64,000 nt of DNA from Nannocystis pusilla (GTDB taxonomy: Bacteria > Myxococcota_A > Polyangia > Nannocystales > Nannocystaceae), in NCBI RefSeq assembly GCF_020073745.1, contig NZ_JAIRAU010000001.1, positions 1 through 64,000 on the forward strand, read 5' to 3'. Below are positions 52,762-60,096 of the stretch, piece by piece. The notes beneath the pieces were generated by a model. The model was not told where the DNA came from. It searched no databases and worked only from the letters and a program-made list of their open reading frames with translations. The position numbers and the translations under genes are program-made. Numbering within the stretch: position 1 is the stretch's first letter; the number at the start of each line of letters is the position of its first letter.

Positions 52762-53796
52762 TCACGGGACGTTGGCGGTGAGCTCGCCGGCGAGGTCCTG
52801 CTGCATGCGAGCGCGGACCTCGGCCGGCGGCAGGCCGGCGGCGAGTAGGCAGTAGAGCTTGGTGAGGGCGGCCTCGGGCGTCATGTCGAAGCCGGACAGG
52901 ACGCCGGCGCGGGCCAGCGCGGCGCCCGTGCTGTAGACGGTCTGGCGGACCGAGCCGCCGTGGCACTGCGAGCAGTTGACGATCACGACCTCGCGCGGGG
53001 GCGCGGCGCTGCGGGCGATCGCGGTGAGCAGCGCGTGGTCGCGGCTCGGCGCGTTGCCGACGCCGTAGGTCTCGAGCACCAGGCCCTCGAGCGGCGGCTC
53101 GAGCAGCTTCGACATCATCGCCGCGCCGATGCCCGGGAACAGGCGGACCGCCGCGACCTCGGGCTTGCGGACCAGCGGGACCATCTTCATCGCGCGAGCA
53201 CCTGGCTTTCGGACCAGGTGGCGCGCGACCTCGACGCCGACCCCGACTTGGGCGAGCGGGGGCAGGTTGCCGCTGTCGAACGCGACGAAGTCGAGGTTGT
53301 GGACCTTCTGGGCCCGGTTGCCGCGCAGCAGCCGCGAGGCGAAGTAGATGCAGACCTCGGGGATCTCGCCGGCCCCGGCGAGCAGCAAGGACGTGATGAT
53401 GTGTTCGCGGCCGTCGCTGCGGACGTTCTCGAGGCTGAGCTGCGAGCCGGTCATGATGACCGGCTTGGCCAGCCCGGGCAGCAGGAAGCTCAGGGCCGAG
53501 GCCGTGTAGGCCATCGTGTCGGTGCCGTGGACGACGACGAAGCCGGTGTAGTCGTCGTAGCGCTCGGCGATCGCGGCGGCGATCCGGACCCAGTCCTCGG
53601 GCGCCATGTCGGCCGAGTCGAGCAGCGGCTCGAGCGAGACGACGTCGAACGCCGGCAGCTCGGGGCGGCGGAGCTCGGGCATCGCGTTCATGTAGTTGCC
53701 GAGGAAGTCCGGCTGCGGCGCGTAGCCGGCCTCGGTGCGGACCATGCCGATCGTGCCGCCGACATGAAGGACGCAGACTCGCGGGCGCGCGCTCAC
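52762..53796 (-). CDS. ansA: Type I L-asparaginase
   Basis: A 344-residue asparaginase with the two Thr motifs of the family: HVGGTIGM near the start and VVHGTDTMAYTAS near residue 90. A Lys in the VRKPEV region and no signal peptide indicate the cytoplasmic type I enzyme, which hydrolyses asparagine to aspartate and ammonia. The GTG at 53796 is chosen because TATCAT lies 6 bases upstream. Confidence 0.9.
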   Translation of the reverse strand: MSARPRVCVLHVGGTIGMVRTEAGYAPQPDFLGNYMNAMPELRRPELPAFDVVSLEPLLDSADMAPEDWVRIAAAIAERYDDYTGFVVVHGTDTMAYTASALSFLLPGLAKPVIMTGSQLSLENVRSDGREHIITSLLLAGAGEIPEVCIYFASRLLRGNRAQKVHNLDFVAFDSGNLPPLAQVGVGVEVARHLVRKPGARAMKMVPLVRKPEVAAVRLFPGIGAAMMSKLLEPPLEGLVLETYGVGNAPSRDHALLTAIARSAAPPREVVIVNCSQCHGGSVRQTVYSTGAALARAGVLSGFDMTPEAALTKLYCLLAAGLPPAEVRARMQQDLAGELTANVP

Positions 53797-53802
53797 GCGC
53801 GG

Positions 53803-53808
53803 ATGATA
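53803..53808 (-). promoter_or_regulatory. -10-like TATCAT before asparaginase gene
   Basis: Minus-strand TATCAT ends 6 bases before the GTG at 53796. Confidence 0.4.
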
Positions 53809-53816
53809 GCAAAGGA

Positions 53817-53859
53817 GGCGGGGGCCCACGCGACGACCTGCGCCGCGTGAGCCCCCGCC
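53817..53859 (-). terminator. GC-rich hairpin upstream of asparaginase promoter
   Basis: GGCGGGGGC and GCCCCCGCC enclose a second ACGCG/CGCGT stem. It could end the WYL-regulator transcript before the asparaginase promoter. Confidence 0.4.
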
Positions 53860-54005
53860 TGGGCTTGAGGTCACCACGACTTCAAACCCGAAAGGCCGTC
53901 AGCAGGCCCCGGAGTGATGAAGTCACCCGCCCTGATCAGATCCCCCGTCGACCTCGAGCGCAGCTTGCCACGGGCGCTTGATCCGCGGCAGACAACGCGC
54001 GGACG

Positions 54006-55022
54006 TCACGCCGGCGCGGCGTGGCGATCGAGGCGCTCCAGGAACGCGCGCGCGTCGCTGACCACTTCCTCGCGCAGCTCGGCCGGCTCGATCGACTCGA
54101 GGCCGTCGACGATCTGCAGCAGCCGGCGCGCGAACTCGCGGCACGAGTGGTACGGCACCTTGCGCTCGAGCAGCTCGCCCGGCTCGACCCACCGGTCCTC
54201 CTGGCCGGGGTCCCACACGAGGTTGGCGATCCAGCGGGCCACGCCGCCGCGCACGCGCAAGGTGGCGACGCCGGGGCGGTCGCTGTCGATGCCGAAGCCG
54301 GGGTCGGACGAGCCCCACAAGTTGTTCTTGGTCGGGACCGGCTCGCGCGGGGTCTGGCCCGGGAGCACGCGCGCGTGGACGATCTGCGCCACCCGGAAGC
54401 TGCGCGCGTCGCCGGTCGTCCGCGAGAACGCGCGCATGTACATCACGCCGTCGTGCAGCCGCAGCTGCCACGGCTCGATGTCGTGCGTCTTGCGCGTGCC
54501 CGACCACGGGCTGTCGTACTCGATGCGCACCACGCCCGAACCGACCGCCTGCAACAGCTTCGAGACCAGCCGCGAGTCGACCCGCGTGCCCGTCGTCATC
54601 GTCGCGGTCACGCTCTTCGGCCGCACCTTGGCCGCGCTCTTCTGCGTCTCCTCGACCGCGGCGTCCATCTGCTCGACGAGCCGCTTGACGCGCGCGTTGA
54701 GCTCGGCGTCGGCGACCGGCTGCAGCAGCGCCGAGGCGAACACCACCGCGGCGAGGTCCTCCGGGTCGGGGTCGGTGAGCGGCAGCGTGAACTTGTCGTC
54801 GAGCAGCTTCCACACCTTGCTCGCGTGCACGAACTCGAGCGGCGCGTCCCACTCCTCGCGCATGTACTTGAGCGCCCGCTGCACCGTCACGCCGGCGACG
54901 CCGGCCTTGGACGACAGCGTCTCCTTGGTCGCGCCGTCGGCGTTCTCCCGCAGGTAGCGGAGGATGAAGCGCGCGGTCTCCTGGACGGTCCTCGACGAGT
55001 CTGGCTTCGCTTCGCGGGTCAC
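54006..55022 (-). CDS. WYL-domain transcriptional regulator
   Basis: A 338-residue regulator with an N-terminal helix-turn-helix (ILRYLRENADGATKETLSSKAGVAGVTVQRALKYM), a middle helical segment, a WYL domain at about residues 165-245 (VRIEYDSPWSG ... IEPWQLRLHDGVMYMRAF) and a C-terminal WCX-like extension (ARWIANLVWD). WYL proteins often sense nucleic-acid damage or nucleotides. The start is a GTG at 55022. Confidence 0.85.
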   Translation of the reverse strand: MTREAKPDSSRTVQETARFILRYLRENADGATKETLSSKAGVAGVTVQRALKYMREEWDAPLEFVHASKVWKLLDDKFTLPLTDPDPEDLAAVVFASALLQPVADAELNARVKRLVEQMDAAVEETQKSAAKVRPKSVTATMTTGTRVDSRLVSKLLQAVGSGVVRIEYDSPWSGTRKTHDIEPWQLRLHDGVMYMRAFSRTTGDARSFRVAQIVHARVLPGQTPREPVPTKNNLWGSSDPGFGIDSDRPGVATLRVRGGVARWIANLVWDPGQEDRWVEPGELLERKVPYHSCREFARRLLQIVDGLESIEPAELREEVVSDARAFLERLDRHAAPA

Positions 55023-55501
55023 GATCGGCTCCGGGGCTCATCCTACAGGCTCGCGAGCCCGGCGGCGCGGGCTCCTCGCGGATCCGGCCCGGCCGGGCGG
55101 CGGCCTGAATCGCGGCCCCATCGGCTCCGGCGCCGGCGAGCGAGCGCGAGATCCGCCCAATTCGGGTGCGAGCGGCCGATTCGCGGCGTTCCGGGCGCCG
55201 GTCGACCCGCCGGGGCCGCCCCCGCGAGCCAGCGCACACCGGGCCAGACGCGAGTCTCTCCCGCGGGCCGCGCGGGCGGGGCTCTTACGCACCTGTTCGA
55301 TGGGACATGGCCTATGGGATATGTTACCATGCGCCCCGGACATGTCCCCAGGGACATCCTCGTGAGGTCTGCCGCGGCGGGGGCCGGTCACGAGCCGGGG
55401 GGTCGTAGCGACGTCGGCCCGCGCGCCGGCGCTGCGACGCGCGGGCGCGTGGGCTTGCGCCGGCGGGGTCGGGCGGGCAGAGTAAACGGGAGCGAGCGGC
55501 G
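55023..55501. other. Divergent intergenic region with palindrome words
   Basis: About 480 bases between the WYL regulator and the UbiB-like kinase. It contains GGGACATGGCC near 55308 and GGACATGTCCCCAGGGACAT near 55339, which can form alternative short hairpins. I see no conserved protein or RNA. Confidence 0.5.
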
Positions 55502-56848
55502 ATGAACGAGGGCCCGGTCACCAGGGGGAAGCGGTTCTTCAGGCTCGCCGGCATGACCGCGCAGGTCGCGGGCAGCTACGCGAAGACGCGGATCAAGTCG
55601 ATGTTCCAGTCCGAGGAGGACGCGGAGCGCGAGCGCAACGCGGCGCACGAGCTCAACGGCGGGCGTATCGCCCGGACGCTCGGCGAGCTCAAGGGCGCGG
55701 TCATGAAGGTCGGGCAGATGGCGTCGATCGTCAGCGACCTGCTGCCGAAGGAGCTGGCGGAGGCGCTGCGCTCGCTGCAGCGGCAGGCGCCGCCGGTCGA
55801 CTTCGCGGTGATCGCCCGCCAGATCGAGAGCGAGCTCGGCGCCCCGCCCGAGGTCCTCTTCAAAAAATTCGAGGTCGAGCCGTTCGCGGCGGCCTCGATC
55901 GGTCAGGTCCACCGCGCCACCACCGACGACGGCCGCGAGGTGGTGGTCAAGGTGCAGTACCCGGGCGTCGACGGCGCCGTCGACTCCGACCTCGCGCAGC
56001 TGAAGTTCGCGCTCAAGGCCGGCGGCTTCGTCAAGCGGGCCACCGGCCTGATCGATGTCAAGCAGCAGAGCCTCGACGAGGTGTTCGCGGAGATCCGCGC
56101 GCGTCTGGTCGAGGAGCTCGACTACTGCAACGAGGCCGACAACGTGCGCCGGTTCCGCGAGATCCACCGCGGCGACGCGCACGTCATCATCCCCGAGGTC
56201 GTGGCCGAGCGCTCGTCGCAGCGCGTCCTCACCCTGACCTTTGAGCCGGGTGACCGCATCGACGAGCTCGACGCGCGCGGCTACTCTCAGGAGGTCCGCG
56301 ACCGGCTCGGCGACAACCTGTTCCGCGCGCTCGCGGCCCAGCTGTTCGAGCACCGGCTCCTGCACGCCGATCCGAACCCCGGCAACCTGGCGTTCCGGCC
56401 GAACGGCGACGTCGTCCTCTACGACTTCGGCTGCGTGAAGCAGGTCGCGCCGGAGATCGCCGCCGCCTACGCGACGACGATCCGCTGCGGCCTCGCCGAG
56501 GATTACGCGGGCGTCGAGGTCGGCCTGCGCGGCCTCGGCGTGCGCAACCCCGACGGCCCGCCGGTCGAGCACACATTTTATAAGCAGTGGCGCGACATCC
56601 TGGCCCTGCCGTTCCTCACCGGCGAGCTGTTCGACTACGCCGCCGCCACGATTCACGACGACGTCATCCGCATGATCCCGGCGGCGATCAAGCACATGGC
56701 CTCGTTCCAGCCGCCGCGTGAGATCATCTTCATCGACCGCGCGATCGTCGGCCACTACGGCAACCTCCGCCGCGTCCGCGCCCGCGGGCGCCTGCTCGAC
56801 ATGCTCCAGCCCTACCTCGACATCGCGCTGGCCAACGCGCCCGGGTGA
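55502..56848 (+). CDS. ABC1/UbiB-family atypical kinase
   Basis: A 448-residue protein of the AarF/UbiB/COQ8 family. The invariant KxGQ appears in GAVMKVGQMAS, followed by the A-rich loop AAASIGQVH, the lysine VVVKVQYPG, and catalytic-loop motifs LLHADPNPGNL and VLYDFGCVK. Members support quinone biosynthesis or lipid homeostasis. No membrane segment. Weak spacing to GGGAGCGAGCGG suggests a leadered mRNA. Confidence 0.88.
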   Translation: MNEGPVTRGKRFFRLAGMTAQVAGSYAKTRIKSMFQSEEDAERERNAAHELNGGRIARTLGELKGAVMKVGQMASIVSDLLPKELAEALRSLQRQAPPVDFAVIARQIESELGAPPEVLFKKFEVEPFAAASIGQVHRATTDDGREVVVKVQYPGVDGAVDSDLAQLKFALKAGGFVKRATGLIDVKQQSLDEVFAEIRARLVEELDYCNEADNVRRFREIHRGDAHVIIPEVVAERSSQRVLTLTFEPGDRIDELDARGYSQEVRDRLGDNLFRALAAQLFEHRLLHADPNPGNLAFRPNGDVVLYDFGCVKQVAPEIAAAYATTIRCGLAEDYAGVEVGLRGLGVRNPDGPPVEHTFYKQWRDILALPFLTGELFDYAAATIHDDVIRMIPAAIKHMASFQPPREIIFIDRAIVGHYGNLRRVRARGRLLDMLQPYLDIALANAPG

Positions 56849-56860
56849 GATGGTCCTGCG

Positions 56861-56884
56861 GGGCATGTCGTATGGGACATGCCC
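56861..56884. terminator. GGGCATGTC-GTATGG-GACATGCCC hairpin
   Basis: Perfect 9-bp stem in the 55-base gap between convergent genes, 12 bases after the UbiB-like stop and 19 bases beyond the glycosyltransferase stop. Confidence 0.65.
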
Positions 56885-56903
56885 GAATAGCGCTTCGACG
56901 CGC

Positions 56904-58310
56904 TCAACTCCACGCCGGCTGCTCGCCGCCGTTGCGGTTGAGCAGGGCCGGCGGGCGGAGGGCGCTCAGGCCGACGACGGCGCCGTGGACGGCGAGCCAG
57001 CGGGAGATCAGGCGGGGCGTGTTCAGGCCCTGGGTCCGGCGCGCCTCCGCGGTGCCGCGGCAGTGCTCGCGCGCGGCCTCGAAGGCCTGATAGTAGCGGG
57101 CGACGCTCCGCTCCGGCGCGGCGCGCTCGTGCGCGTGGCGAGATGCCTCTTCGGACATGTGCTTGCGGGCAGCCTCGTCGCGCAGCAGTTCGACCACGCG
57201 GGCGCCGAACGCGGCGTCGGCAGCGTCCGGGTCGGGCCCGGGGGGCACGAGGAAGCCGTCGCGGCCGTCGCGGATCTGCTGCGACACGCCCATTCCGTCG
57301 GCGAAGGCCACGGCCGCGAGCCCGCACCACATCGCCTCGCTGACGACCTGCCCGTAGGTCTCCGACAGCGAGGTGTAGACGAACAGGTCGGCGTGGCGGT
57401 ACCAGTTCGGGACGTCGGTGACGGGGACCTCGCCGACGAATTGCACGCGGTCCTGCAGGCCGAGGCGGTCGGCGAGGGCGCGGAAGTCGTCGTGGTCGGG
57501 GCCGTCACCGACGAGGGTGAGCGAGGCCTGCGGCCGCGCGGGCGCGACGTGGCGGGCGAACAGCCGCAGCAGCCGCTCGACGCCCTTCTCGCGCGAATGA
57601 CGGCAGACGACCAGGAGGCGCTGGCCGGCGGTCGCGCCGGCGGGGAACGGATCGGCGCCGACCGGCGCGTCGAAGATGTGCGGCGCCACGGCCCGCGGGA
57701 TGACGTGGATCGGCACGGTCACGCCGCGCTCGCGCCAGTAGTCGACGAGGCCCTCGGCGAGGACGATGAGGCCGTCGCCGAGGTTGTAGACCTCGGCGCA
57801 GTGGTGCTCGAGCCACGGCATCAGGCGATCCTCGAACAGGCCGTTGATGGTCCGGCTGCGCCGCATGCGGTCGGACAGGACCACGCCGTAGACGCTCGGC
57901 AGGTGCAGCGTGTTGACGCACAGGAGCGGCACGTCGTGCTTGAAGCGCAGCCACACGCCGAGGTCGCACAGGTCGTGATTGCTCTGGCTGAGCACGAAGT
58001 CGAACTTGTGCGCCGCCGCCTCGCGGAAGCTCCGCGCCGACGGGAACGGCATGTACACCCCGGGGTGATTGCGCAGCGGCAACGAGGGCAGCAAGATCCG
58101 CCGCGGCGGCAGCTGATCGGGGCGCGCACCCGGGTCGTTGGGCCCGATGACGGTGACCTCCTGCCCGCGCGCGGCGAACTCTCGCCGCAACATCTGCGAG
58201 GCGAACGAGGACCCGTTGGCGTAGGGGATCCGCGCGTAGTCGTTGAGGATCGCCACGCGCCGCAGCCACGGCGGCGGCGTGGCGCGGGTGCTTGCTCCGG
58301 TGCTCGTCAC
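56904..58310 (-). CDS. GT4-family glycosyltransferase
   Basis: A 468-residue GT-B enzyme. The N-terminal half has NDYARIPYANGSSFASQMLRREF and VTVIGPN, the C-terminal half VVCRHSREKGVERLLRLF, LVGDGPD, VQFVGEV and the nucleotide-sugar motif SLSETYGQVVSEAM (E-x7-E). Length fits diacylglycerol or polysaccharide glycosyltransferases. The GTG at 58310 lies 8 bases after TATACT. A GGACATGTGC word interrupts a surface helix region (KHMSEEA) near 57155. Confidence 0.88.
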   Translation of the reverse strand: MTSTGASTRATPPPWLRRVAILNDYARIPYANGSSFASQMLRREFAARGQEVTVIGPNDPGARPDQLPPRRILLPSLPLRNHPGVYMPFPSARSFREAAAHKFDFVLSQSNHDLCDLGVWLRFKHDVPLLCVNTLHLPSVYGVVLSDRMRRSRTINGLFEDRLMPWLEHHCAEVYNLGDGLIVLAEGLVDYWRERGVTVPIHVIPRAVAPHIFDAPVGADPFPAGATAGQRLLVVCRHSREKGVERLLRLFARHVAPARPQASLTLVGDGPDHDDFRALADRLGLQDRVQFVGEVPVTDVPNWYRHADLFVYTSLSETYGQVVSEAMWCGLAAVAFADGMGVSQQIRDGRDGFLVPPGPDPDAADAAFGARVVELLRDEAARKHMSEEASRHAHERAAPERSVARYYQAFEAAREHCRGTAEARRTQGLNTPRLISRWLAVHGAVVGLSALRPPALLNRNGGEQPAWS

Positions 58311-58318
58311 GGGCGCCG

Positions 58319-58324
58319 AGTATA
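58319..58324 (-). promoter_or_regulatory. -10-like TATACT before GT4 gene
   Basis: Minus-strand TATACT ends 8 bases before the GTG at 58310 and supports that start. Confidence 0.45.
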
Positions 58325-58426
58325 ACGAAGCGCGGCGACTGGCCCCCGCGCTTCGGTGTGCGAGGGCTCGCGCGCGGACTTCGCGGTTTCTCCATTCCGG
58401 AGGGCGGGGCCGCGGAGATCGTCGAG

Positions 58427-58592
58427 GGGCGGACGAGGGGCGGCGCAGCGGGTCCCGTCGCGACGCCGGACCTGCCATGCCACGTGCTCGCCGCCGATGT
58501 AATTTTAGGACATGTCCGAAGATTGGCCCGGCGTCTGCGCGCGAGGCATGGGGCCCCCGGCGGCGTCCCGCTGCGCCGCCCCTCGTCCGCCC
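58427..58592. repeat. Long inverted repeat, copy E
   Basis: A 166-bp element whose outer 26 bases (GGCGGACGAGGGGCGGCGCA and neighbours) pair perfectly with 58567-58592. The sequence of both arms differs from copies A and D, and the inner CATGCC helix also shows a paired change. The centre is GGACATGTCC (58508-58517). It lies between manC and the GT4 gene. Confidence 0.85.
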
Positions 58593-58644
58593 GCGGAGAG
58601 CGTCGCAGGCCCCGCTGTCGCCGCGCGGTGAGGGCGAGGCCAGA

Positions 58645-58711
58645 GCGGATGCCACGTGCTCGCCCCCGAAGTTAATTTGAGGACATGTCCCCAAATTTGC
58701 TCGGCATCCGC
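58645..58711. repeat. Short inverted repeat with AATTTG/CAAATT core
   Basis: Perfect 9-bp arms GCGGATGCC and GGCATCCGC enclose AATTTG, GGACATGTCC and CAAATT, giving a near-palindrome of 24 bases at 58674-58697. It is a smaller relative of copy E, 50 bases away. Confidence 0.7.
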
Positions 58712-58732
58712 GCGCGGCATGGACCAGTCAAA

Positions 58733-58746
58733 TGTCCTTCGGGACA
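58733..58746 (-). terminator. TGTCC-TTCG-GGACA hairpin after manC
   Basis: Identical 14-mer to 25451-25464; 7 bases beyond the manC stop. The sequence is a palindrome except for the loop, which reads CGAA on the manC mRNA. Confidence 0.5.
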
Positions 58747-58753
58747 GCCGGGC

Positions 58754-59920
58754 TCACGGGTCGCGCGGCTTGTCGCGGGGGCGGGCCGCGGCGTACTTGG
58801 CGGAGGCCTCGGCGGCGGCGCGGACCTCCTGGGCGCGCTCGAGCGGGCACACGAGGATCCGGCCGCCCGACGAGATGACGGCGACGCCGTCGAGGCCGAC
58901 GATCGCGACGTCGGCGCCGTCGGTCCACACCAGGCCGTCGCGACCGCCGACGACGTGGACGGCGGCGCCGTTCTCGGCGTGGACGGCGAAGCCGTCGCCG
59001 TCGCGCGGCAGGGCCTCGCGGATGGCCGCCCACGAGCCGAGGTCGGTCCACGCGACGTCGGTGGCGGCGACCCTGAGGTCGGCGAGCTGCTCGAGGATGG
59101 CGACGTCGATCGAGGCCGGCTGGATCGAGGCGTAGGCGGCGGCCGTGCGCCCGCGGGCCAGCTCGACCTCGCCTTCGCGCAGGGCGGCGACCACCGGCGC
59201 GAACGCCTGCCACAGCCCGGGGGCGTGGCGCTGGTACTCGGCGAGCATGCGGCCGATGGGGGCGATGCACACGCCGGCGTTCCACAGGAACCGGCCGCTG
59301 GCCAGGAACTCGCGCGCGCGGGCGAGGTTCGGCTTCTCGACGAAGCGCAGCGCCGAGTAGAGGGTCAGCGAGGCGCAGGCGGTGTCGCAGGCGGAGGCCC
59401 GCGGGACGCCGTCGCGCTCGATGTAGCCGTAGCCGGTCTCCGGCCGCGTCGGCGTGACGCCGAGGACGACCACGTCGCGGGCCTCGGCCGCGCAGTCGCA
59501 GGCGCGACCGAGCAGGTCGGCGAAGCGGCCCTCGTCGCCGATGTGATGGTCCGAGGGCAGCACCACCAGCGGGGTCTCGTCGATCTGTCCTTCCGACCAG
59601 CCGCGTGCGCGCAGGCGCTCGACGATGTGCACCAGCGAGAGGGCGACGCACGGCGCGGTGCTGCGCGGGCACGGCTCCTCGATCACGTGCTCGGGCGGGA
59701 GCTGCGGCGCAGCCGCGCGGACGGCGGCGGCCAGCTCGGCGGTGGTGACGAGGAAGGTGCAGTCGGCGCCGGCGACCGCGGCGGCGCGCTCGACCGCGGC
59801 CGCGAGCAGGCTTTGCCTCCGATCGGTGCGCAGCGCCATGAACTGCTTGGGCCGCTCGGGGGTCGAGGCGGGCCAGAGGCGTGAGCCGCCGCCGCCGGCC
59901 ATCACGAGGGCGATCCGCAT
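58754..59920 (-). CDS. manC: Mannose-1-phosphate guanylyltransferase
   Basis: A 388-residue GDP-mannose pyrophosphorylase. The N-terminal signature MAGGGGSRLWPAS ... ERPKQF binds GTP and metal; further landmarks are LPSDHHI, GYGYIERD, FVEKPN and WNAGVCI. The optional C-terminal phosphomannose isomerase cupin is absent. It supplies GDP-mannose for the surrounding glycan genes. TACAGT lies 9 bases before the ATG, with GAGGGGAG also present, so either start mode is possible. Confidence 0.9.
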   Translation of the reverse strand: MRIALVMAGGGGSRLWPASTPERPKQFMALRTDRRQSLLAAAVERAAAVAGADCTFLVTTAELAAAVRAAAPQLPPEHVIEEPCPRSTAPCVALSLVHIVERLRARGWSEGQIDETPLVVLPSDHHIGDEGRFADLLGRACDCAAEARDVVVLGVTPTRPETGYGYIERDGVPRASACDTACASLTLYSALRFVEKPNLARAREFLASGRFLWNAGVCIAPIGRMLAEYQRHAPGLWQAFAPVVAALREGEVELARGRTAAAYASIQPASIDVAILEQLADLRVAATDVAWTDLGSWAAIREALPRDGDGFAVHAENGAAVHVVGGRDGLVWTDGADVAIVGLDGVAVISSGGRILVCPLERAQEVRAAAEASAKYAAARPRDKPRDP

Positions 59921-59929
59921 GCTCCCCTC

Positions 59930-59935
59930 ACTGTA
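59930..59935 (-). promoter_or_regulatory. -10-like TACAGT before manC
   Basis: Minus-strand TACAGT ends 9 bases before the ATG at 59920. Confidence 0.4.
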
Positions 59936-60065
59936 GCGGCTTTGCCCCACGGCAGGCCAGTCCGCGCGCTTGCGCGCCCGGCAAAACCGTGCAGGCGCGC
60001 AGGCGGATGCGCGCACGGGCGCACAGCGACCGGCAGGACGGCGGCGGGCGGCGCCGGATCTTCAT

Positions 60066-60081
60066 ATGTCTTCAAGGACAT
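60066..60081 (-). terminator. ATGTC-TTCAAG-GACAT hairpin after RND gene
   Basis: Five-base stem 15 bases beyond the RND/MMPL stop; palindrome-family sequence continues to 60086. Confidence 0.4.
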
Positions 60082-60096
60082 GTCGGAAAGGACCTC

